Part shown: positions 18,527 through 27,448 of the stretch, one piece after another
How the letters are laid out: every line of letters begins with the position of its first letter
Position numbering within the stretch: the first letter of the stretch is position 1
DNA from: Anaerostipes sp.
GTDB lineage: Bacteria > Bacillota > Clostridia > Lachnospirales > Lachnospiraceae
Length of the DNA: 64,000 nucleotides
NCBI GenBank assembly: GCA_028697725.1
Contig: JAQVEG010000010.1
Coordinates: 1 to 64,000 of the forward strand
Direction: 5' to 3'
Notes under the pieces: model-generated
What the model was told of the DNA's origin: nothing
Databases searched by the model: none
Seen by the model: the letters and a program-made list of their open reading frames with translations, nothing else
Program-made: the position numbers and the translations under genes

Positions 18527-20617
18527 TTACGCCTCCTGAGCCTTTTTAATCTTTTTTTGATTCATACCAATTGTAGTTCTACATATTACTTTATCAAATA
18601 TCATAAACATTGCCGGCAAAATGCAAATAACAACAATGGTACTAATTACCGCACCTCTTGCTAACAATGTACAAATTGCACTAATCATATCAATCTTTGA
18701 GTATATGGCAACTCCAAATGTTGCAGCAAAGAAACTTAATCCGCTGGTAATAATGGACAACATAGAAGATTCATGTGCCTCTCTAACAGCCTTCACTTTT
18801 TCAATGCCTTTCATTCGTAGTTTCTGATATTTACTTGTCATTAATATTGCATAATCAACCGTTGCTCCTAGCTGAATGGTACCAATTACGATACTCGCCA
18901 CAAAAGGAAGTTCCTGTCCCATATAATAGGGGATTCCCATGTTTACAAAAATCGCAAATTCAATTACTGCCACCAGCAAAATTGGCAATGAGATTGATTT
19001 AAATACGCATAGAATAATTACAAAAATCGCAAGAATTGATACAGTATTTACATTGGTCAAATCCACATCTGTAACATCTTGTAAGTCCTTCATAAGTGGA
19101 GCTTCTCCTATGACCATGGAATCTTTATTGTATCCTTTTACAATTTTGTTGATAGATGCAACCTGAGCATTTACCTGATCAGTGGCTGATTTATATTCAG
19201 AACACACAAACTGCATCTCATACTTATCATTCTTTAATGTACTGGTCAAATCTGCTGGCAGCATATTGGAAGGAACGCTAGATCCAATAAATGAATCAAG
19301 TCCAAGAACCCATTTTACACCCTTTACTTTTTCAATTCTGTGAATCATATCTGTCTTATCTTTTGAACTCATCTGACCTTTTATCATAATCATATGAATA
19401 TTGCTCATGGCAAAGGTCTTATCAAGTTCACGATTGGCAGTATTACTGTCTAAAGACTGTGGCAATGAACGGTCTAGATTATAGTAAATTCCTGTGTTTT
19501 GGTATCCATAAAATGCTGGCACTAACATAATCAAAAATATTACAATAAATACCTTATGATGTCTTGTAATAAAATGTGACGCCTTAGATAAATCAGGAAT
19601 TAGTGATTTGTGTTTTGTTTTCTCAATTGCTTTATCAAACACCAAAATCAATGCTGGCAACACAGTAACACAGCAAAGAACTCCAATGACAACACCTTTT
19701 GAAAGTACAATTCCAATGTTTGCACCTAATTTAAATGTCATAGAACACAATGCAATAAATCCTGCAATGGTGGTAATGGAACTTCCCGCCACAGACTTAA
19801 ATGTATTTGAAATTGCATGAGCCATTGCACGCTCTTTCTGTTCTGGAAAACGCTCTTTTTGTTCTTCGTAACTATGCAATAGGAAAATGGAATAGTCCAT
19901 GGTAACTCCTAATTGCAAAATCGCCGTTAGTGCCTGCGTTAAGTAAGATACATCATCTAAGAAAATATTACTTCCCAAGTTATATAAAATTGCCATACCT
20001 ACGCTTAACAAAAATAAAACTGGTACAACAAGGGATTCCATAGTAAGGCACAACACAATCAATGACATAGCTCCTGCAATGGCTACATAAATTGGCATTT
20101 CCTGCTGTACAAGATTCTTAATATCGGTAACAATACCTGCCATTCCACTAATAAAGCACTGTTTGTTTACTGTGTTTCGCATCTCTGTAATTGCATTCAT
20201 CGTTGTATCTGATGAGGTTGTATCATCAAACATGGTAATCATAAGTGTTGCATTATCTTTAAATAATGCAGTCCGAATTCTCTTAGGCAACATATCGGTA
20301 GGCACTGAAATATCAGAAACACTTCCATACCAAATGACCTTACTTACATGGTCAATCTTTTCTATCTTATGCTGTAGTTCCTCTACATCCTTTAGTTTCA
20401 TATCCTCCACAACAACCATCGAGAATGCACCACTACCAAACTCTTTCACCATAACATCCTGACCCTTTACTGTCTCAAGAGACTCAGGCAGATAACTTAG
20501 AATGTCATAATTAACTCGTGTAATGCTCATCCCAATGACCGATGGAATCATTAATAGAAATGCAATGAACACGATTAACTTTTTATGTTTTGCAATCCAT
20601 TTTCCAAATCGAATCAT
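18527..20617 (-). CDS. MMPL/RND-family transporter
   Basis: A 696-residue membrane transporter with about 12 hydrophobic segments in two similar halves, each opening with one helix and an outer loop (MIRFGKWIAKHKKLIVFIAF first; SHFITRHHKVFIVIFLI second). Sterol-sensing-like blocks such as LGVTMDYSIFLLHSY and LGATVDYAILMTSKY, with the charged Asp-Tyr of the proton path, are typical of MMPL/YdfJ proteins. Substrates are probably lipids or hydrophobic drugs. The gene is divergent from a TetR-type regulator and followed by the heptad-repeat protein. Confidence 0.92.
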   Translation of the reverse strand: MIRFGKWIAKHKKLIVFIAFLLMIPSVIGMSITRVNYDILSYLPESLETVKGQDVMVKEFGSGAFSMVVVEDMKLKDVEELQHKIEKIDHVSKVIWYGSVSDISVPTDMLPKRIRTALFKDNATLMITMFDDTTSSDTTMNAITEMRNTVNKQCFISGMAGIVTDIKNLVQQEMPIYVAIAGAMSLIVLCLTMESLVVPVLFLLSVGMAILYNLGSNIFLDDVSYLTQALTAILQLGVTMDYSIFLLHSYEEQKERFPEQKERAMAHAISNTFKSVAGSSITTIAGFIALCSMTFKLGANIGIVLSKGVVIGVLCCVTVLPALILVFDKAIEKTKHKSLIPDLSKASHFITRHHKVFIVIFLIMLVPAFYGYQNTGIYYNLDRSLPQSLDSNTANRELDKTFAMSNIHMIMIKGQMSSKDKTDMIHRIEKVKGVKWVLGLDSFIGSSVPSNMLPADLTSTLKNDKYEMQFVCSEYKSATDQVNAQVASINKIVKGYNKDSMVIGEAPLMKDLQDVTDVDLTNVNTVSILAIFVIILCVFKSISLPILLVAVIEFAIFVNMGIPYYMGQELPFVASIVIGTIQLGATVDYAILMTSKYQKLRMKGIEKVKAVREAHESSMLSIITSGLSFFAATFGVAIYSKIDMISAICTLLARGAVISTIVVICILPAMFMIFDKVICRTTIGMNQKKIKKAQEA

Positions 20618-20635
20618 AACTTCCTCCTCATAATA

Positions 20636-20714
20636 TGACCTTTCGTCATTTCTTTTCTACCTCTGTTATAGCACAGAACTGACTAATGGTCAATAAGAAA
20701 ATGACTTTTAGTCA
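20636..20714. promoter_or_regulatory. Three phased TGAC-N5-GTCA palindromes, putative TetR operators
   Basis: Three 13-bp palindromes start at 20636 (TGACCTTTCGTCA), 20680 (TGACTAATGGTCA) and 20702 (TGACTTTTAGTCA). Starts are 44 and 22 bp apart, i.e. about four and two helical turns. The middle site overlaps the -35 box of the MMPL promoter and the third lies just before the -35 box of the tetR promoter, so a bound regulator could repress both. Binding is inferred. Confidence 0.7.
20665..20693 (-). promoter_or_regulatory. Promoter of the MMPL operon
   Basis: Minus-strand TTGACC (20688-20693), 17-bp spacer and extended -10 TGCTATAAC (hexamer 20665-20670). Confidence 0.75.
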
Positions 20715-20721
20715 CTTCTCC

Positions 20722-20750
20722 TTGATAATCTTTCTCTTCTATGCTACTAT
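20722..20750 (+). promoter_or_regulatory. Promoter of the TetR-type regulator gene
   Basis: TTGATA (20722-20727), 17-bp spacer, TACTAT (20745-20750) preceded by TGC. The third operator lies eight bases upstream of the -35 box. Confidence 0.65.
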
Positions 20751-20780
20751 TAAAATAAATCAAGAAGGAGAAATGATGAT

Positions 20781-21386
20781 ATGGGAAAGATAGATGAAAA
20801 GAAAAAACAGAAGCAAAAAAGGCTATTAGATTCCGCTTTTAAGCTGTTCACAACAAAAGGATTCCAAAACACATCCATTTCAGACATTGCTAGAAAAGCC
20901 TCCATGGCAAAAGGAACTTTCTATTTGTATTTTAAGGATAAGTATGTGATTCGAGATCATCTCATTTCTATACAAGCTGATAATCTGTTTAAAGATGCAG
21001 AACAGGCATTGCTGCAGACCGATATCACAGATTTTACAGATCAGATTATCTTTATCTTGAATTATATTGTAGATGAATTTTCCAAAAACAAAGTTTTGCT
21101 AACCTTTATTTCTAAGAATCTGAGTTGGGGTGTATTTAAAGATGCCCTCACCCATCCATCCACAGAAGACGAACTTAATTTTCAGACCATTTATCAACAG
21201 ATGATTGCCCAGACCCCTGATGAATTTGAGAATCCAGAAGTGATGCTGTTTATGATTATTGAATTAGTGGGTGGCTGTTGCCCTAACGTAATGCTCTCCA
21301 ATGAACCTGTTTCTATCGAAGAATTTAAACCACTTTTGTATCAAGCTGTTCGCTCCATTATAGAAGGTCAGAAGAAAAAGAAATAA
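20781..21386 (+). CDS. TetR/AcrR-family transcriptional regulator
   Basis: 201 residues with the N-terminal helix-turn-helix AFKLFTTKGFQNTSISDIAR followed by KASMAKGTFYLYFKDK, the most conserved TetR segment. The C-terminal ligand domain is divergent. It is divergently transcribed from the MMPL operon and the gap between them carries three matching palindromes, so it very probably represses both that operon and itself, with a hydrophobic inducer. ATG 20781 is in frame; two nearer ATGs (20773, 20776) are out of frame. Confidence 0.9.
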   Translation: MGKIDEKKKQKQKRLLDSAFKLFTTKGFQNTSISDIARKASMAKGTFYLYFKDKYVIRDHLISIQADNLFKDAEQALLQTDITDFTDQIIFILNYIVDEFSKNKVLLTFISKNLSWGVFKDALTHPSTEDELNFQTIYQQMIAQTPDEFENPEVMLFMIIELVGGCCPNVMLSNEPVSIEEFKPLLYQAVRSIIEGQKKKK

Positions 21387-21466
21387 CTTAAACTACATTT
21401 AACGTTTCAATGGCACATTTCTTACATTCCTCTGTTATTCTAACCCCACTAGGAGGTTTGAATAAT

Positions 21467-22384
21467 ATGATTCGATTAATTGCATCCGATATGGATGGTA
21501 CATTATTAAATAATAGAAGCGAGATTACATTTACTACCGTTGCAGCAATCAACGCTGTACAGCGTACTGGAATTCGTTTTTTGATTAATACAGGCAGAGA
21601 ATATAGCAGTGCTTGTTCCGATTTAAAACACAAAAAAATATACTGCGATATGATATGTTCTAGCGGTGCAGCAACCTATGACCAGCTTGGTAATTCTTAT
21701 AATTTGCACCCCATCCCAAAAAGTGTTGCAGCACAAATATTAACTACTTTCTTCAATTTCGGTGTATATGCAGATGTATACACAAACCAAGGTCGTGCTT
21801 TTATTGGAAACAAAGCAAAATTATTTCGTTATTATGATCAAGGTGTTTTCCCGTCTTCAAGAAAAGAAAACAAACTATACTATCGAAATATGGATGAGTT
21901 TTTCCAAATGGTAAAAGAAACAAAAATATATGAATCCATTGATACACTACTAGCAGATGAGGTTTCCATTTTCAAAATCTCTACAACACATATGAATCCC
22001 CAATTAATCACAAGGCTACGCAGACAGATGAAACAAATTTCAGGGTTGTCTATCGCCTCTACCTCAGATACCACCCTTGAAATATCAGATGAAAAAGCCC
22101 AAAAAGGCTACGCTTTATTGCAATACGCAAAAATATATAACATTGCACCAAATGAAATCTTGGTACTTGGCGACAGTGAAAATGACCTTTCTATGCTGAC
22201 TCTTTCTGGGGTTCATTCCATTGCCATGGGAAATGCAAAAGAAGAAATCAAAGAAGTGTGTGCTTATATTACAAGAACAAATGAAGACAACGGAGTTGCC
22301 TACATTTTAGAGAGACTACTAAAAGACAAAAATCCAAGTTTTGTGAGAAACACTCTGCAAAATCCACAGGCTTCCTATATTTAA
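21467..22384 (+). CDS. Cof-type HAD-IIB phosphatase
   Basis: A 305-residue HAD hydrolase of the Cof group, which dephosphorylate sugar phosphates, nucleotides or cofactors. Motif I is DMDGTLL (D8, D10); motif IV is LGDSENDLSML near residue 235. The cap domain lies between. ATG 21467 is chosen because AGGAGG sits ten bases before it and the HAD strand begins at once (MIRLIASDMDG). It stands alone after the TetR gene and ends in a strong terminator. Confidence 0.9.
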   Translation: MIRLIASDMDGTLLNNRSEITFTTVAAINAVQRTGIRFLINTGREYSSACSDLKHKKIYCDMICSSGAATYDQLGNSYNLHPIPKSVAAQILTTFFNFGVYADVYTNQGRAFIGNKAKLFRYYDQGVFPSSRKENKLYYRNMDEFFQMVKETKIYESIDTLLADEVSIFKISTTHMNPQLITRLRRQMKQISGLSIASTSDTTLEISDEKAQKGYALLQYAKIYNIAPNEILVLGDSENDLSMLTLSGVHSIAMGNAKEEIKEVCAYITRTNEDNGVAYILERLLKDKNPSFVRNTLQNPQASYI

Positions 22385-22396
22385 TTTAAAACAATA

Positions 22397-22431
22397 AAAA
22401 AGCAGAACTGAAATTTCTGCTTTTTTACTTT
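22397..22431. terminator. Bidirectional terminator between the HAD and AAA genes
   Basis: AAAAAAGCAGAA and TTTCTGCTTTTTT form a stem with T-runs on both strands, serving the convergent HAD (+) and AAA (-) genes. Confidence 0.85.
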
Positions 22432-23782
22432 ACTTTAAAATCGAAAAATCCGGTTGATAAATCATATCTCCCTGTTCTTCTTCCCTTTCTAAAAACATAA
22501 TCATGTAGATTGGATAATAGACAATATGATCTGTTTTTTCTACATTTTCATTACAAAAAACCATTCCCTGTTTAATTCCATAATTCTTTGTTTCTAATAT
22601 ATTTTTTAATGCCGCATGTCTCGTGTAGGATTTTCCAGACTTAACTTCGATTGGAAGTACATTTCCTTTATACTCAACTAGAAAATCTACTTCCCCCATT
22701 TTCTTATTATTATAATAAAACAAATCAAATCCATGGGCATGAAGTTCCTGTGCCACTACATTTTCATAGATAGACCCAAAATTGATATCCTTTTCTCCGT
22801 TTAGAATTTTAAGCTGCAGCCCATTCATATACATGGCTGCTAACAAACCAATGTCCGATAAAAACAATTTAAACATATTGGTTGCCCTAGATAAAAGCAG
22901 GGGATTTATAGGTTCCGACGCACAATATGTTGGCAATGCGACTCCAGCATCCTTTAGCCACAAAAAACTATTCTCATACCTTGAAAACTTAAAATTCTCA
23001 TTTAGATTTTTTAAAATAAATCTTTTGTTTTTTGCATTCAATTCTGCTGGAATTAAACTGAATATCTCTTCTAAATATAGTTTGTTTTCTGGATCATATT
23101 TGGCAATATCCATTCGATACAACCGATTAATACCTTTTTGTATTTCTTCCACAGCCCTTAGATTATTATTCTTAAGAAACGTATTTACCGCCTCTGGCAT
23201 TCCTCCAACAATAAGATATAAACGAAATAATTCCATCATCTTGTCGTGAATCATAGTATCTACTTTTGTCTTATTGACAAAGCAGTGCTTTAGAGATTCA
23301 ATTACGTCATGAGACACACCATTTGCCATACAGAATTCCTCAAAATCCAATGGATACATCTCGTATATATCCATGTATCCCACTGGAACGGAACGGATAT
23401 CCTTTAATTCCACACCAAGAAGTGAACCACTAAGAATATATTGATAACTTCCTTCTTCTACAAGAAACTTAATCGCAGTCACAAGTTCCCTGCATTCCTG
23501 AACTTCATCAAAAAAAATGATAGTTTCCCCCTTTTCCATGGGTACATCACTTAACAAAGAAATTCTTCTCAATATATCTTTACTGTCTTTTGTATTATCA
23601 AATAATCTTTGTGCCGACTCATTCTCCAAGAAATTAATCTCTAATAGTTTCTTGTCATGATTTTTAGCATATTGACGGATAATGTATGTTTTTCCAATCT
23701 GTCTTGCCCCCGTCAACAATAACGCTTTTTGATTTTCATCAAAAAATTGATCCATTCTCTTTTCTATCTTCCGTTTTAACAT
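22430..23782 (-). CDS. AAA-family ATPase with C-terminal DUF4143
   Basis: 450 residues from ATG 23782 (AAAGGAG eight bases upstream). Walker A is GARQIGKT at 25-32, Walker B is IIFFDEVQE, and the C-terminal DUF4143 region carries GEVDFLVEYKGNVLPIEVKSG, a PD-(D/E)XK-like nuclease pattern (D, E-V-K). Proteins of this family are frequent, multi-copy accessory ATPases in gut Firmicutes with no settled function. An upstream in-frame ATG at 23815 is rejected because a TATAAT box at 23801-23806 lies after it. Three 33-bp repeats sit just upstream. Confidence 0.87.
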   Translation of the reverse strand: MLKRKIEKRMDQFFDENQKALLLTGARQIGKTYIIRQYAKNHDKKLLEINFLENESAQRLFDNTKDSKDILRRISLLSDVPMEKGETIIFFDEVQECRELVTAIKFLVEEGSYQYILSGSLLGVELKDIRSVPVGYMDIYEMYPLDFEEFCMANGVSHDVIESLKHCFVNKTKVDTMIHDKMMELFRLYLIVGGMPEAVNTFLKNNNLRAVEEIQKGINRLYRMDIAKYDPENKLYLEEIFSLIPAELNAKNKRFILKNLNENFKFSRYENSFLWLKDAGVALPTYCASEPINPLLLSRATNMFKLFLSDIGLLAAMYMNGLQLKILNGEKDINFGSIYENVVAQELHAHGFDLFYYNNKKMGEVDFLVEYKGNVLPIEVKSGKSYTRHAALKNILETKNYGIKQGMVFCNENVEKTDHIVYYPIYMIMFLEREEEQGDMIYQPDFSILK

Positions 23783-23800
23783 ACAATCAGCTCCTTTATT

Positions 23801-23806
23801 ATTATA
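23801..23806 (-). promoter_or_regulatory. -10 box of the AAA/DUF4143 gene
   Basis: TATAAT on the minus strand, 18 bases before the chosen start codon, just upstream of AAAGGAG. No convincing -35 box; the nearest TTGAAT is 22 bp away. Confidence 0.5.
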
Positions 23807-23836
23807 GTATGCCATATTTACACCTATTATTCAATA

Positions 23837-23934
23837 CAGTTGTCCGATTTTCTATATGCTTTTACGCTTATTTTGTCCGTTTTTCCATGTGTTTTTTGTA
23901 CTATTTTGTCCGTTTTTCCATATAATTTTGTACT
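23837..23934. repeat. Three tandem ~33-bp direct repeats upstream of the AAA gene
   Basis: Units at 23837-23869, 23870-23902 and 23903-23934 share the core TTGTCCGTTTTTCCAT (minus strand ATGGAAAAACGGACAA). The second and third are nearly identical; the first has drifted. They lie 31-133 bases upstream of the AAA gene's -10 box and are non-coding. Three periodic copies suggest a protein-binding array. Confidence 0.8.
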
Positions 23935-23938
23935 GCAT

Positions 23939-23974
23939 AAAAAAAGATTCCAACGAGGGAATCTTTTTTTATTC
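23939..23974 (-). terminator. ileS terminator
   Basis: AAAAAAGATTCC and GGAATCTTTTTTT form a stem on either side of a short loop, 12 bases past the ileS stop. Confidence 0.85.
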
Positions 23975-23985
23975 TTTTATGAATT

Positions 23986-26900
23986 TTATGAATTCTTCTT
24001 AACTCCAAGTGTTACTTTTTCTCCATTTAGATTCCACTCTTTGTTAAATCCTTCTCCAGTTCCTTTTTCCACTGCAGTTGCAAGTACATCTCCCATAATT
24101 GCATCTTCGTTTTTGCTGATTAGTGCATTAGCTTTTTCGCTTCCGTCGTAGAAAATTGTAATCTGATCCATAACTTCAAATCCAGCTTCTTTTCTCATCG
24201 ACTGAACTTTACTAATAACTTCACGAACAAATCCTTCTTCTAACAATTCTTCTGAAAGATTAGTATCTAATACAACAGTAAATTCATTGTCTTGTTCTGT
24301 GACAAATCCTTCTTGTTTTACCATTTCGATTAATAAATCTTCTTCTAATAACTCTACCGGATTACCATCTACAGTGAAGACTAATTTACCCTCTTTGTCT
24401 AATTCAGCTTTTGCTGCATTTCCATCTAACTCAGTTAGGTGTGTACGAATTCCATTTAATAGTTTTCCATACTTTGGCCCTACAGTCTTAAGTTGAGGCT
24501 TAAAGTTGTAAGTTGTAAATCCAGATACATCGTCTGTAAATTCGATTGCTTTTACATTTAACTCTTCACGAACGATTTCCTGATAGAATTCTGGAAGTTC
24601 ACTTGCTGCCTTTACATACATCATTCCAATTGGCTGACGGTTCTTAATATTCGCTCCATTACGGCATGCACGTCCAAGTACAACAATTTTAAGAACTGCA
24701 TCCATGTTTGCTTCTAATTCAGCATCCATCATCTCTTCATGAATTGCTGGGAAGTCACACAAATGAATGCTCTTAGGTGCTGCTTCATCTACGCTTCTTA
24801 CCAAGTTTTGATAAATCTCTTCTGTCATAAATGGAATCATTGGTGCTGCTGCTTTACATACAGTATCAAGTGCTGTGTATAATGTCATGTAAGCATTAAT
24901 TTTGTCTTGTTCCATTCCCTTTGCCCAGAAACGGTCACGACATCGTCTTACATACCAGTTACTCATTTCATCTACAAACTCCTGAAGCGCTCTTGCAGCT
25001 TCTGGAATCTTGTAAGTTCCAAGATTTTCATCTACTGCTTTTACTACTGAGTTTAATTTTGATAATAACCACTTATCCATAACTGGAAGAGAACTATAAT
25101 CTAATTCATATTTTGTTGGATTAAACTGGTCAATCTCTGCGTAAAGCACATAAAATGCGTAAGTATTCCAAAGGGTTCCCATAAACTTACGTTGTCCTTC
25201 TGTTACCGCTTTTGCATGAAAACGATTTGGCAACCATGGTGCTGAGTTTGTATAGAAATACCAGCGAATGGCATCTGCTCCATGTTCATGAAGTGCCTCC
25301 ATTGGATCTACAGCATTTCCTTTTGATTTAGACATCTTTTGTCCATTTTCATCTTGAACATGACCTAATACAATAACGTTCTTATATGGTGCCTTATCAA
25401 ATAATAAAGTTGAAATAGCAAGCAATGAGTAGAACCATCCACGTGTCTGGTCTACTGCCTCTGAAATAAAATCAGCTGGGAAATTATCATCAAAAATCTC
25501 TTTATTTTCAAATGGATAGTGCCATTGTGCAAATGGCATAGACCCTGAATCAAACCAGCAGTCAATTACTTCTTCTACACGATGCATTTCTTTTCCACAG
25601 TGAGGACACTTAATCGTAACATCATCAATATATGGACGGTGTAATTCAATATCCTCTGGACAGTTATCTGACATACTCTTAATCTCTTCAATGGAACCGA
25701 TGGCATGTTGGTGTCCACATTCACATTCCCAAACAGGAAGTGGTGTTCCCCAATAACGGTTACGAGAAATTCCCCAATCCTGAACATTTTCAAGCCAATC
25801 TCCAAAACGTCCTTTTCCAATGCTTTCTGGAATCCAGTTCACTGTGTTATTATTCTTAATTAAGTCTTCCTTTACATCTGTCATCTTAATAAACCATGAC
25901 TCTCTTGCATAATAAATCAATGGAGTATCACAACGCCAGCAGTGTGGATAGCTATGTTCAAAATCTAAAGCTGCAAATAAAAGTCCTCGATTGTTAAGGT
26001 CTTTTAATACTTCTTTATCTGCATCCTTGCAGAACATTCCAGCCCAGTCAGTTTCCGCTGTCATCTCACCTTTTTCATCTACCAATTGAACCAAAGGAAG
26101 ATCATATTTACGTCCTACATTGGCATCATCTTCACCAAAAGCTGGTGCAATATGAACAACACCTGTACCATCGGTTAATGTTACATAAATATCACAAGTT
26201 ACATAGTATGCTTTCTTTTTTGGTGATACGAAATTGAATAATGGTTCATATTCCTTATACTCTAAATCTGTTCCTTTGTAAGTTTCTAGGACTTCATAGT
26301 CTCCTTCTAATACAGAATCACAAAGAGCCTGTGCTAAATAATATGTGTATCCATCATTAGAAACCTTTACATATGTTTCATTTGGATTGACACAAAGTGC
26401 TACGTTTGATGGAAGTGTCCATGGAGTTGTTGTCCATGCCAAGATATATGCATCTTCATCTTTGACTTTAAAGCGAGCGATAGCAGACTTCTCTTTGACA
26501 TCTTTGTATCCCTGTGCTACTTCGTGAGAAGAAAGTGGAGTTCCACAGCGAGGACAGTAAGGTACAATCTTATATCCTTTGTATAAAAGGCCTTTATCCC
26601 AAATCTTCTTTAAAGCCCACCATACAGATTCAATGTAGTTATTCTCATAAGTTACATATGGATCATCCATATCAGCCCAGAATCCAACGGTTCCAGAGAA
26701 TTCTTCCCACATACCTTTGTATTTCCAAACACTTTCCTTACATTCTTTAATAAACGGAGCCATTCCGTATTCTTCAATCTGTTCTTTTCCATCAAGACCT
26801 AATTTCTTTTCTACTTCAAGTTCCACTGGAAGTCCATGGGTATCCCATCCAGCTTTACGAATAATCTTATGTCCCTTCATGGTCTGATAACGAGGAATCA

Positions 26901-27099
26901 TATCCTTAATAACACGTGTTAAAACATGTCCAATATGAGGTTTTCCATTGGCTGTTGGAGGTCCATCATAGAATGTATATGTTGGGTCGTCCTTTCGGTC
27001 TTCAATACTCTTTTCAAAAATGTTGTTCTCTTTCCAGAACTCTACGGTCTGCTTTTCACGTTCCACAAAGTTTAAATTGGAATCTACTTTCTTGTACAT
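23986..27099 (-). CDS. ileS: Isoleucyl-tRNA synthetase, eukaryote-like type
   Basis: 1,037 residues. The ATP site HIGH is at 55-58 (NGKPHIGHVL) and KMSKSKGN at about residue 587; the editing domain lies between (AWTTTPWTLPSNVAL). The opening FYDGPPTANGKPHIGHVLTR and the long C-terminal extension point to the IleRS type shared with eukaryotes rather than the E. coli-like ~930-residue type. It charges tRNA-Ile and edits valine. Regulation is by an isoleucine T-box upstream. It is transcribed alone, with terminators on both sides. Confidence 0.97.
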   Translation of the reverse strand: MYKKVDSNLNFVEREKQTVEFWKENNIFEKSIEDRKDDPTYTFYDGPPTANGKPHIGHVLTRVIKDMIPRYQTMKGHKIIRKAGWDTHGLPVELEVEKKLGLDGKEQIEEYGMAPFIKECKESVWKYKGMWEEFSGTVGFWADMDDPYVTYENNYIESVWWALKKIWDKGLLYKGYKIVPYCPRCGTPLSSHEVAQGYKDVKEKSAIARFKVKDEDAYILAWTTTPWTLPSNVALCVNPNETYVKVSNDGYTYYLAQALCDSVLEGDYEVLETYKGTDLEYKEYEPLFNFVSPKKKAYYVTCDIYVTLTDGTGVVHIAPAFGEDDANVGRKYDLPLVQLVDEKGEMTAETDWAGMFCKDADKEVLKDLNNRGLLFAALDFEHSYPHCWRCDTPLIYYARESWFIKMTDVKEDLIKNNNTVNWIPESIGKGRFGDWLENVQDWGISRNRYWGTPLPVWECECGHQHAIGSIEEIKSMSDNCPEDIELHRPYIDDVTIKCPHCGKEMHRVEEVIDCWFDSGSMPFAQWHYPFENKEIFDDNFPADFISEAVDQTRGWFYSLLAISTLLFDKAPYKNVIVLGHVQDENGQKMSKSKGNAVDPMEALHEHGADAIRWYFYTNSAPWLPNRFHAKAVTEGQRKFMGTLWNTYAFYVLYAEIDQFNPTKYELDYSSLPVMDKWLLSKLNSVVKAVDENLGTYKIPEAARALQEFVDEMSNWYVRRCRDRFWAKGMEQDKINAYMTLYTALDTVCKAAAPMIPFMTEEIYQNLVRSVDEAAPKSIHLCDFPAIHEEMMDAELEANMDAVLKIVVLGRACRNGANIKNRQPIGMMYVKAASELPEFYQEIVREELNVKAIEFTDDVSGFTTYNFKPQLKTVGPKYGKLLNGIRTHLTELDGNAAKAELDKEGKLVFTVDGNPVELLEEDLLIEMVKQEGFVTEQDNEFTVVLDTNLSEELLEEGFVREVISKVQSMRKEAGFEVMDQITIFYDGSEKANALISKNEDAIMGDVLATAVEKGTGEGFNKEWNLNGEKVTLGVKKNS

Positions 27100-27120
27100 A
27101 GCTTCTCTTTTCTCCTTTTA

Positions 27121-27352
27121 AATATAAAAAGCGCTGTCCTAAATAGGACAACGCTCGTTGTTTATAAACCACCTATTCACATACCATCATATGTTATCCT
27201 GATAACGGAGGATGCCGACCATGCTTACTTTCAGTTTCAGCTGGTAACTCAAGAGTGATATTCCTTATCTTCTACTTGTACTGGTCTCTCACCTTCACCA
27301 GCTCGCTCCTACGTTCAACGGATAAGTACTGTCTCTTTCAACGTTTCTTACT
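27121..27352 (-). ncRNA. T-box riboswitch, isoleucine-type, controlling ileS
   Basis: The minus-strand leader of ileS carries a long stem I with an AGTA bulge and GGTGA loop, a specifier loop GAATATCACTC with ATC (Ile codon, 27257-27259), a hairpin CCGTTATCAGGATAACA, the T-box element AGGTGGTTTATAAACAACGAGCG with its TGG bulge near 27169-27171, and a terminator (27131-27154) followed by T-rich sequence. Uncharged tRNA-Ile should stabilise the antiterminator and turn ileS on. The T-box is a somewhat relaxed match to the usual consensus, but the specifier fits the gene. Confidence 0.85.
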
Positions 27353-27363
27353 ATTCTTATATA

Positions 27364-27392
27364 CTTTTATCACATTTCATTCTATTCGTCAA
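27364..27392 (-). promoter_or_regulatory. Promoter of the ileS T-box transcript
   Basis: TTGACG (27387-27392), 17-bp spacer, TAAAAG (27364-27369) on the minus strand. Confidence 0.55.
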
Positions 27393-27448
27393 GGCTTCTC
27401 CCAAACTCAAGGTCAAATAAAAATATATAAGTTTCTTGATAGTTCATC

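Noticed and set aside
22782-23249. 155-codon plus-strand reading frame
   Set aside because: It is antisense to the AAA/DUF4143 gene with no supporting features.
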